DNA from: Hyphomonadaceae bacterium
GTDB lineage: Bacteria; Pseudomonadota; Alphaproteobacteria; Caulobacterales; Aquidulcibacteraceae
Direction of reading: 5' to 3'
Assembly: GCA_025458365.1 (NCBI GenBank)
Contig: JALOSP010000125.1
Coordinates: 1-5,350 of the forward strand
DNA: 5,350 nt
Shown: positions 1 to 5,350 of the stretch, piece after piece
Layout: every line of letters starts with the position of its first letter
How positions within the stretch are numbered: position 1 is the stretch's first letter
The notes under the pieces: model-generated
Databases searched by the model: none
Told to the model about the DNA's origin: nothing
Seen by the model: the letters and a program-made list of their open reading frames with translations, nothing else
Position numbers and translations under genes: made by a program

Positions 1-1755
1 GCCTGCCCGGCGTTTGGTCTGCGGCTGATCCGGGGGGTCAAGAACGGCCCCAGCCCGGACTGGCTCGCCAAAAGGCTGCGTGCCATCGGCCTGCGCCCGA
101 TCAATGCGCTGGTCGATATCACCAATCTGTTGTCCTATGACCGGGCGCGGCCCTTGCATGTGTTTGATGCGACCAAGGTCACCGGCAATCTGGTGGTGCG
201 CATGGGCCAAGAGGGCGAGCGTCTGACGGCGCTGGATGGCAAGGATTATGCGCTGCGCCCCGCCGATTGCGTGATCGCCGATGACACAGGTGTGGTCTCG
301 ATTGCAGGCATCATGGGCGGCGCGTCCACCGGCTGCGACGAGACGACCACCGACGTGCTGGTGGAAAGTGCGCTGTGGACCCCGCTCAACATGTTCCAGA
401 CGGGCCGGGCCACCGGGATCAATTCGGATGCGCGCTACCGGTTCGAGCGTGGGGTGGACCCGGCCTTCATGGTGCCGGGGCTGGATCTGGCGACCGCGCT
501 GATCCTTGAGCTTTGCGGCGGGGAGGCTTCGCAGAGGGTTGTTGCGGGCAGCGTGCCCCAAGGCCGTGGTCCGGTGAACTTCGCCTTGAGCGAGACCAGG
601 CGCCTGACCGGCATGGACGTCAGCGAAGATGAGACAGTCCGCATCCTGACCACGCTGGGCTTTGCCCCGCAAAAGACCGGCGAAGGGCGCTATGCGGTCG
701 GCGTGCCGAGCTGGCGCCATGATGTGGACGGGCCTGCCGATCTGGTTGAAGATATTGCCCGGATTGCCGGGTTCGGCCGCCTTCCGATGGAGACGCTGCC
801 GCCGTCTGCCCACTCTGGCCCGGTGTCTACCCCAGCCCAGAATCGGGTGCGCACCGCGCGGCGCACACTTGCCGCTCAAGGCTGGCATGAGGCGGTGACC
901 TGGAGTTTTGCCGCGCGCGCCACGTGTGAACTGTTTGGTGCACCACAAGGCGGTGGTCCGCTGGTTTTGGCCAATCCGATTGCCGCAGAGCTGGACTGCA
1001 TGCGGCCTAGCGCCCTGATCCACCTGATCCTTGCTGCCCAACGCAATGCAGACCGGGGTTTTGGCGCCGTCAGCCTGTTCGAAGCCGGGCCCGTCTATCA
1101 GGACGATACGCCGGGCGGCCAGCAGACTGTACTGGCAGGCGTCACACGCGGCGCTCTCCGCCACTGGTCCGGCACACAAGCGCCGGATGTCCACAGCGTG
1201 CGCGATCAGGTGCTCTCGGTTCTGGCCGCACTGGGGATTGCGCCGACATCGGTCCAGGTGGTGCAGGGTGCACGCGATTGGTGGCATCCGGGACGCTCCG
1301 GCCAGATCAGGATGGGGCCAAAACTGGTGCTGGCCGAGTTTGGCGAACTGCATCCGCGCGTGCTCAAGGCGATGGATGTCGATGCCGGTCTGATCGGGTT
1401 CGAGCTGTTTCTCGATGCTCTGCCACAGCCAAAGGCGAAAGCGGGCAAGAACAAGGGCAGCTTGAAGGCGTCCAGCCAGATGCCGTTCACCCGCGACTTT
1501 GCCTTCCTGGTCGCAGCCAGTGAACCGGCAGGCGATCTGGTGCGCACCGTGGCCAATGCTGACAAGGCTCTGGTCTCAGGAGTGCGCCTGTTTGACCGTT
1601 ATGACGGACAGGGTGTGCCTGACGGCCAGGTTTCGCTGGGGCTGGAAGTCACCATCCAGCCGGGCGGCGAAACACTGACTGACGAGGCCATCGAAGCTTT
1701 GACCGCGCGGATCGTGAAGGCTGCGGCCAAACATGGGGCAGTGCTGCGCGGCTGA
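1..1755 (+). CDS. pheT: Phenylalanine--tRNA ligase beta subunit, 5'-truncated by window edge
   Basis: This is the beta subunit of the cytoplasmic alpha2-beta2 phenylalanyl-tRNA synthetase, which charges tRNA-Phe; PheS carries the catalytic site, and PheT binds tRNA and edits mischarged Tyr. The frame is open from base 1 and gives 584 residues; the family is usually about 800, so roughly 210 N-terminal residues (the OB-fold tRNA-binding region) lie upstream. Visible residues 1 to about 170 are the B3/B4 editing domain, starting ACPAFGLRLIRGV, with RPINALVDITN and later YRFERGVDP. The B5 domain is at about 191-263, with the acidic run DVDGPADLVEDIAR (241-254), the type that binds Mg2+. The inactive synthetase-like core follows, with NPIAAELDCMRPSAL (325-339) and SLFEAGPVY. 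A Lys-rich insert (about 473-489) precedes the FDX-ACB anticodon-binding domain (about 491-584, MPFTRDFAF). The frame looks intact. pheS is expected upstream. Confidence 0.97.
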   Translation, partial: ACPAFGLRLIRGVKNGPSPDWLAKRLRAIGLRPINALVDITNLLSYDRARPLHVFDATKVTGNLVVRMGQEGERLTALDGKDYALRPADCVIADDTGVVSIAGIMGGASTGCDETTTDVLVESALWTPLNMFQTGRATGINSDARYRFERGVDPAFMVPGLDLATALILELCGGEASQRVVAGSVPQGRGPVNFALSETRRLTGMDVSEDETVRILTTLGFAPQKTGEGRYAVGVPSWRHDVDGPADLVEDIARIAGFGRLPMETLPPSAHSGPVSTPAQNRVRTARRTLAAQGWHEAVTWSFAARATCELFGAPQGGGPLVLANPIAAELDCMRPSALIHLILAAQRNADRGFGAVSLFEAGPVYQDDTPGGQQTVLAGVTRGALRHWSGTQAPDVHSVRDQVLSVLAALGIAPTSVQVVQGARDWWHPGRSGQIRMGPKLVLAEFGELHPRVLKAMDVDAGLIGFELFLDALPQPKAKAGKNKGSLKASSQMPFTRDFAFLVAASEPAGDLVRTVANADKALVSGVRLFDRYDGQGVPDGQVSLGLEVTIQPGGETLTDEAIEALTARIVKAAAKHGAVLRG

Positions 1756-1771
1756 TACTTCCGGTTGTCTG

Positions 1772-2065
1772 ATGTTTCATTACACTTTACGCAGATCAGC
1801 CTCGGGGCTGCGGCGTGGCAGAGGTTTGCATGAAGATCTGGTGCTCGGCGGCTTCTGTTGTGGCTTTAATGGGGAGGGTGCGGTTGCGGTCGAGGTCGCT
1901 GCCGATGGCAATGCGTCCAACGTCTCGGTGATTGGCACATTTCAAGAGCCGATCTTGAATGCAGCAGCGGTCAGCGCTTTCGCAGCCCCCCGCTATCAGC
2001 CGCCGTCACCTGAGCAGACCCCGTGCGGGTTCACCCGCGGCGCGATTACCTTCAAGCTGGACTGA
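1772..2065 (+). CDS. Small protein with TonB C-terminal-like domain, N-terminus uncertain, possibly degenerate
   Basis: The frame gives 97 residues from ATG 1772. An earlier in-frame ATG at 1733 would overlap the end of pheT; neither has a clear Shine-Dalgarno. The last ~63 residues fit the TonB C-terminal pattern: a strand and turn (GAVAVEVAADGNASNVSVIG), then an ILNAAAVSAFAAPRYQPP helix matching the family's 'LD.AAL.AV...RF.P', and a closing strand GAITFKLD. That domain normally works in the periplasm, where in TonB proteins it contacts outer-membrane receptors. Here the first ~35 residues (Arg-rich, then GGFCCGF) show no signal peptide or membrane span, so as read the protein could not reach the periplasm. 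A start at 1830 in another frame would supply a signal-like N-terminus, so a frameshift or a decayed gene is possible. It lies 16 bases after pheT and could be read through from it. The domain call is from pattern only; the start is unresolved. Confidence 0.55.
   Translation: MFHYTLRRSASGLRRGRGLHEDLVLGGFCCGFNGEGAVAVEVAADGNASNVSVIGTFQEPILNAAAVSAFAAPRYQPPSPEQTPCGFTRGAITFKLD
1820..1832 (+). promoter_or_regulatory. Candidate ribosome binding site and alternative ATG in a different frame from the TonB-like domain
   Basis: AGAGG (1820-1824) sits five bases before ATG 1830, a better Shine-Dalgarno than is seen at 1733 or 1772. Translation from 1830 begins MKIWCSAASVVALMG, which resembles a short signal peptide (Lys, then a hydrophobic stretch), but the frame then turns Arg-rich and stops after 33 residues. 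A shift of one base near the G runs at 1871-1878 would join this start to the TonB-like domain. Whether it is used is unknown. Confidence 0.3.
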
Positions 2066-2085
2066 AGGCGCCCGGCTCGCACCGA

Positions 2086-2101
2086 TAAACCCCTGATTAA
2101 C
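2086..2101 (+). promoter_or_regulatory. Candidate CtrA binding site
   Basis: TAAA-N7-TTAAC matches the alphaproteobacterial CtrA consensus TTAA-N7-TTAAC at eight of nine specified bases. It is an AT-rich island in a GC-rich gap, after the TonB-like frame and 69 bases before the preferred start of the next gene, a plausible promoter position. CtrA is a response regulator that controls cell-cycle and often motility genes in this class. One near-match without known organism or replicate sites is weak evidence, and no clear -35/-10 pair was found beside it. Confidence 0.3.
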
Positions 2102-2170
2102 CATGGAATGGGATTGGTTGATGCGGATCAAAGCGATCATGCTTTCAACCTGAGCCAGCAGGCACCCGCC

Positions 2171-3772
2171 ATGGACACCATCGATAACGAACCAGTCACC
2201 CTGACGGCCCAGCCGGTTCTGGGCCCGACCTATGGGCTTGGTACTCTGGTGTCTGTTGCGGTACTGGCCTCGATGATCGGCGCGGTGTGTGCGGGGATCA
2301 TCGTACCTGCCGCGGTCACGGCCATGCCGGACTTCAAGGCGCAGGAAGAATCCCAGGCCTCGATCGTGCGTGACAACGCTTTGCTGGTTTCGCTCGGAGC
2401 GCTCACCCTGTGGGCGGCGCCTGGTGACGGGGCGGCACCTGTTGCAACCGATACCGATCTGAACGGCTATCTTCAGGACATCGAGGTGCGTGCCGCACAA
2501 TTGGGGCTGATGGCCCGCCGCGATCTGGAACGGACGGAAACATCCCTGACTGTCAGTTTTGGCTTCGAAGAGCGTCCGTCTGCAACGGGGATCGAGCCGC
2601 CGGCCTCCAAGGCATCCAAAGACCATCCGCGTGCCTTGCAACTGGTGTTCGAGGCTGGTGCCGCACCCGGCAGCCTTTTGCTGACGCAGGCGCGGGCTGA
2701 TGGGCGGGTCCGCACGCCGGGCCAGATTTTCGTCGATCTCGTGTCGCTCGGGGGGCTGAAGCCGGAACTGCAGCCGGGCCAAGTGCTGACCCGGCGCGGC
2801 GTGGCAGAAATCCGCACTGGCGTGAATGGCAATCAGGCCTTGTTCCTGGATGGAAGTGCGATCTACCCCGCCACTGTCGCCGGGCCAGGTGAGCCCCCGG
2901 TGACCCTCAAGCTTGATGCTGCCTTGCCCGAAGGCGGTTTGTTTGCCGATCATCTCATGGTTGTTCGACAGGGACCCCAGGCAGCGCCATGTCATGACCG
3001 GCTGCTGGTGGTGGATGTCGTGGACCTGAAATTGCAGACCTTAGACCGCCCGCTGGCCGGGCCGGGGACCAATCTGCAAGCCGCCCGTGGCGCTGTGACC
3101 TTCGGCCCGTTCTGCCAGCCGGGCGCTCAAAATCCTGCCACGCTTGCCGCAGAGGGCGCTGCAACTGCTCTGCAGCCTGTTGTGATGCGCGCCGATGGAA
3201 GCCAGGTGGTCTTGAACGCAAGGCTGGACCTGGCAACAGACAGGATCACTTGGGCGCCTTCTTTGATCCCGGCTCCAGTCCAACCTGTTGCTGCGACAAC
3301 GCCTCAGGGGGGTGTGCAGCCAGCCGCCGCCGCGCCGACCGACGCCGTCGCGACCGCCCCATGGCGGGCAACCGGGCCGGATCGCATCGCCTCGCCAATT
3401 GTTCCCGGCGGTATCCTCGTCTCCGTCACCTGTTCGGCAGAGGGATATTCGGCGATCGCGGTTTCGGGGCTGCCAGCACCAGCCGAAGGCGATGCCGGGC
3501 GGGTTCGGTTTGCATCTGGAGGCACTGCTGCTGCCGCCGCAATGCGCTGGTTGCCTGAGGCGCGGGTCTATGAGCTGTCAGCCCGGACCCGTCCTGCCGA
3601 AGCTGCCGCGCTTCTCGCACGGCTTTCGGCTTCCGGCGCGCTGACCGTGACGACAGCAGGCGTCAGCAAGGCAACATCGGCACCAGGGCAAGCGCGGATC
3701 GCCGGTTTGACCGCGCGGTGCAAACCCCGCACCGATACCAGCAGGGCTGAAACTGCCAGCACGACGGGGTGA
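2171..3772 (+). CDS. Unrecognised single-span membrane-anchored protein with a large cysteine-bearing extracytoplasmic region
   Basis: I do not recognise this 533-residue protein. A hydrophilic N-terminus (1-20) is followed by one membrane span (about 22-45, GLGTLVSVAVLASMIGAVC), which predicts an N-in, C-out topology with about 485 residues in the periplasm. That region has beta-rich stretches (for example SLTVSFGFEERPS and VTLKLDAALPEGG), a Pro/Ala-rich low-complexity linker at about 362-397, and a smaller C-terminal domain (about 398-520). Four cysteines lie outside the span: C274, C315, C421 and C517, two before the linker and two after, which would allow one disulfide per domain. ATG 2171 is preferred: CAGG (2159-2162) lies eight bases upstream and the span follows closely. 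ATG 2108 would add 21 hydrophilic residues, has no visible ribosome site and starts six bases after the candidate CtrA site. Codon use is GC-rich at third positions, as in its neighbours. It stands alone between gaps of 105 and 257 bases, so context does not suggest a role. Confidence 0.8.
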   Translation: MDTIDNEPVTLTAQPVLGPTYGLGTLVSVAVLASMIGAVCAGIIVPAAVTAMPDFKAQEESQASIVRDNALLVSLGALTLWAAPGDGAAPVATDTDLNGYLQDIEVRAAQLGLMARRDLERTETSLTVSFGFEERPSATGIEPPASKASKDHPRALQLVFEAGAAPGSLLLTQARADGRVRTPGQIFVDLVSLGGLKPELQPGQVLTRRGVAEIRTGVNGNQALFLDGSAIYPATVAGPGEPPVTLKLDAALPEGGLFADHLMVVRQGPQAAPCHDRLLVVDVVDLKLQTLDRPLAGPGTNLQAARGAVTFGPFCQPGAQNPATLAAEGAATALQPVVMRADGSQVVLNARLDLATDRITWAPSLIPAPVQPVAATTPQGGVQPAAAAPTDAVATAPWRATGPDRIASPIVPGGILVSVTCSAEGYSAIAVSGLPAPAEGDAGRVRFASGGTAAAAAMRWLPEARVYELSARTRPAEAAALLARLSASGALTVTTAGVSKATSAPGQARIAGLTARCKPRTDTSRAETASTTG

Positions 3773-3819
3773 GGGCCGCCGCTCGCCGGGCTCTTCCAGT
3801 CTCGATACCGGTACAATGA

Positions 3820-3859
3820 TGCCCCGTATGATGACCCTCAAGGCAGGGGATCCGGGGCA
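3820..3859 (+). repeat. Inverted repeat with nested stem
   Basis: TGCCCCG (3820-3826) and CGGGGCA (3853-3859) are exact reverse complements, and CCCT (3835-3838) can pair with AGGG (3845-3848) inside the loop. A palindromic GCAGGTCCTGC (3857-3867) overlaps the right arm and is followed by GATTTT. It lies 48 bases after the stop of the upstream gene, so it could help end or stabilise that transcript, but there is no proper T-run and such stems arise by chance at this GC content. Confidence 0.3.
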
Positions 3860-3959
3860 GGTCCTGCGATTTTCGGGGCCACGGACATGCGACATGCTTC
3901 CCGAGGCCTGATCCCGCGAAGTTTTCACATGACAGGTAAGGTTCCGGCAATCGATTTCC

Positions 3960-3974
3960 GTTCACAATGTTCAC
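3960..3974 (+). repeat. Short direct repeat GTTCAC-N3-GTTCAC
   Basis: Two identical hexamers, 3960-3965 and 3969-3974, are spaced nine bases start to start, 56 bases before the chemoreceptor ATG. Tandem half-sites of this kind can bind response regulators, but no named regulator matches and chance is quite possible. Confidence 0.25.
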
Positions 3975-4014
3975 GCAGGTGTGACGCGCAACGCGGATCG
4001 CCCGATGAGCGCAT

Positions 4015-4021
4015 GAGGAAG
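4015..4021 (+). promoter_or_regulatory. Ribosome binding site of the chemoreceptor gene
   Basis: GAGGAAG lies eight bases before ATG 4030, a good Shine-Dalgarno at normal spacing. It settles the start, which also places the first membrane span at the usual position near the N-terminus. Confidence 0.75.
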
Positions 4022-4029
4022 TTCAGGCT

Positions 4030-5350
4030 ATGCAACTCGACAACGTCCAGATTTCGAAGAAGCTGCCGGTCATGGTGGCCGGTTTGTGCGCTATGGCTGC
4101 GATCGCCAGCGGGGGTGCCGCCTACTTCAGCGCCTCGGCCAACATCAAGACCCACAGCCAGGTTCTGCTGCAAGGTGCGGTGCAGGCCAAGGCGCAAGCG
4201 ATGACGGGCTATCTCGACGGCGTGAAAGCGCAGATCACCGAACTGGCAGGCAGCGCCAATGTGGTTGGTGCGCTGGATCGGTTTGCCGGGGCCTATGCGG
4301 CATTGGGCGAAGGCGCAGGCGAGCAATTGCAGGCCACCTATATCAACACCAATCCCAACCCGGCAGGCCAAAAGGAAAAGTGGGACGCAGCAGGCAATGG
4401 CACGGCCTATGATGGTGTGCATGCCAGCTTGCATCCGTGGTTCCGCAATCTGCTGCGCACCAACGACTACTACGACATCTTCCTCTTCGATGCTGCCGGG
4501 CAGAACGTCTATACGGTGTTCAAGGAAGCCGACTTTGCCACGGACCTCGCCAACGGCCAGTGGAAGGCCTCAGGCCTGGGTGATGCGGTGCGAAAGGTCA
4601 TCGCCAATCCAGGTGCCGGCCCACAATTGGTGGACTTCGCGCCCTATGCCCCGTCCAATGGCGTTCCTGCGGCCTTCATTGCCACTCCGATCATGAATGC
4701 CGATGGCACATTGCGCGGTGTGATCGCGGTCCAGCTCTCGATTGCCAAGGTGGATGCAGCCATGGCCAAGATGCCGGCCAACGGCGAGACTGGCGAGATG
4801 ATGCTCCTCGGTTCTGACGGGCTGATGCGCAACAATTCGCCGCTTGAGGAAGAACAGACAATCCTGAAGCGCAAGGTCGAAGGGCCAGAGGCGACTGCCG
4901 CGCTGGCCGGCGAGGAGGGGCTTGACCTCGGCACGGATGCAAACGGCGAAGCCGCCTACATCGCGTACAAGCCGGTTGAGCTGATGGGCGCAAAGTTTGC
5001 GGTTCTGGGCACGATCACCAAGGCTGAAGTCTACCAGCCGATCAATGATCTGGCCCTGCGTGTGCTGCTGGTCACCCTGCTGGTCTGCGCCGGTGCCGCT
5101 GCGATCGGCATCTGGTTCGGTCGCACGATTTCCAGGCCGGTTTCGGCCCTGACCGACGCGATGCGGACGCTGGCAGGTGGCAACACCGCACTCGACATTC
5201 CCGGGCGCGACCGTGGCGACGAATTGGGCTCCATGGCTGCGGCGGTCGAAGTGTTCCGCGAGAACGCGATCGAGCGGATGCGGTTGGAAGCCTCCACGCG
5301 CGAGGAGACGCTGGTTCAGATGCGCCGGGCCGAAGCCATCGCGGAAGCCA
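4030..5350 (+). CDS. Methyl-accepting chemotaxis protein-like receptor, 3'-truncated by window edge
   Basis: The frame is open from ATG 4030 to the window end (440 residues, no stop). The likely job is a membrane receptor that senses a periplasmic ligand and signals through CheA/CheW. A short cytoplasmic N-terminus (MQLDNVQISKK) leads into span 1 (about 12-33). The periplasmic sensor (about 34-340) has features of a Cache-type domain common in alphaproteobacterial receptors: YYDIFLFDAAGQNVYTVFKE (147-166), YAPSNGVPAAFIATPI (206-221) and GETGEMMLLGSDGLMRNNS (252-270). Span 2 is at about 341-363. A HAMP domain follows (about 365-418), with the conserved Pro370 in ISRPVSAL and DELG (397-400), then a charged helix, RENAIERMRLEASTREE, starting a coiled coil. 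The methylation helices and signalling hairpin lie beyond the window. Until those are seen, a histidine kinase or cyclase with the same front end cannot be excluded. The ligand is unknown. Confidence 0.85.
   Translation, partial: MQLDNVQISKKLPVMVAGLCAMAAIASGGAAYFSASANIKTHSQVLLQGAVQAKAQAMTGYLDGVKAQITELAGSANVVGALDRFAGAYAALGEGAGEQLQATYINTNPNPAGQKEKWDAAGNGTAYDGVHASLHPWFRNLLRTNDYYDIFLFDAAGQNVYTVFKEADFATDLANGQWKASGLGDAVRKVIANPGAGPQLVDFAPYAPSNGVPAAFIATPIMNADGTLRGVIAVQLSIAKVDAAMAKMPANGETGEMMLLGSDGLMRNNSPLEEEQTILKRKVEGPEATAALAGEEGLDLGTDANGEAAYIAYKPVELMGAKFAVLGTITKAEVYQPINDLALRVLLVTLLVCAGAAAIGIWFGRTISRPVSALTDAMRTLAGGNTALDIPGRDRGDELGSMAAAVEVFRENAIERMRLEASTREETLVQMRRAEAIAEA

Larger units (their letters stand above)
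3773..4029 (+). other. Intergenic region before the chemoreceptor gene
   Basis: These 257 bases separate the unknown membrane protein from the chemoreceptor-like gene. They hold an imperfect fold (3820-3859), a short direct repeat (3960-3974), an 8-base palindrome TACCGGTA (3806-3813) and a ribosome binding site at the end. I found no U-tract terminator, no sigma-54 GG/GC pair, no convincing sigma-28 (flagellar) promoter and no CtrA full site. Short frames here look like chance. The chemoreceptor promoter probably lies here but cannot be placed. Confidence 0.6.

Noticed and set aside
2025..2038. GCGGG-TTCA-CCCGC hairpin as a terminator of the TonB-like gene
   Set aside because: It lies inside the coding frame before its stop and is not followed by a T-run.
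2006..2995. Long minus-strand frame of 329 codons
   Set aside because: It lies opposite the well-supported + strand membrane protein, its translation is rich in Arg, Gln, His and Gly with no recognisable domain, and long antisense frames are expected in GC-rich coding DNA.
3789..3817. TACAAT (3812-3817) as a -10 box for the receptor gene
   Set aside because: No acceptable -35 hexamer lies at 16-18 bases upstream, and it is over 200 bases from the start codon.
3930..3960. Sigma-54 or sigma-28 promoter for the chemoreceptor
   Set aside because: No GG-N10-GC pair with the rest of the sigma-54 consensus, and the GGCAATCG string only vaguely resembles the sigma-28 -10 with no TAAA at the right spacing.
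3925..4434. Minus-strand frame of 169 codons over the start of the receptor gene
   Set aside because: It covers the receptor's ribosome site, first membrane span and sensor start, which are clearly coding on the + strand; it looks like a shadow with no motif.
4259..4696. + strand 145-codon frame inside the receptor gene
   Set aside because: It is out of frame with the Cache-type sensor and its translation is Pro/Ser/Arg-rich low-complexity sequence; an overlap shadow.

Overview
The window is GC-rich, densely coding bacterial DNA with every supported gene on the + strand. It reads as chromosomal sequence from an alphaproteobacterium. Three points suggest this: the style of the PheT protein, including its Lys-rich insert before the C-terminal domain; the style of the chemoreceptor; and a possible CtrA-type site. 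Order and genus cannot be fixed from this sequence.

Layout: (1) 1-1755 is the 3' three quarters of pheT, the beta subunit of phenylalanyl-tRNA synthetase; its start lies upstream of the window. (2) Sixteen bases later is a small reading frame (1772-2065) whose C-terminal two thirds look like a TonB C-terminal domain. It lacks a membrane anchor or signal peptide in its own frame, while a signal-peptide-like start with a good ribosome binding site lies in another frame at 1830. (3) A 105-base gap (2066-2170) contains an 8-of-9 match to the CtrA consensus TTAA-N7-TTAAC. (4) 2171-3772 encodes an unrecognised, single-span, membrane-anchored protein of 533 residues with four cysteines outside the membrane. 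(5) A 257-base gap (3773-4029) holds a weak inverted repeat, a short direct repeat and the ribosome binding site of the next gene. (6) 4030-5350 is the 5' part of a chemoreceptor-like gene (sensor domain, two membrane spans, HAMP, start of a coiled coil) that runs off the window.

The genes do not form an obvious pathway. pheT is housekeeping. The TonB-like frame may be co-transcribed with it by proximity. The membrane-anchored protein and the chemoreceptor are separated by gaps large enough to carry their own promoters. I saw no convincing new multi-gene system, CRISPR array, tRNA, rRNA or mobile element. The points most worth checking are the TonB-like frame with its possible frameshift, the unknown cysteine-bearing membrane protein, and the candidate CtrA site.
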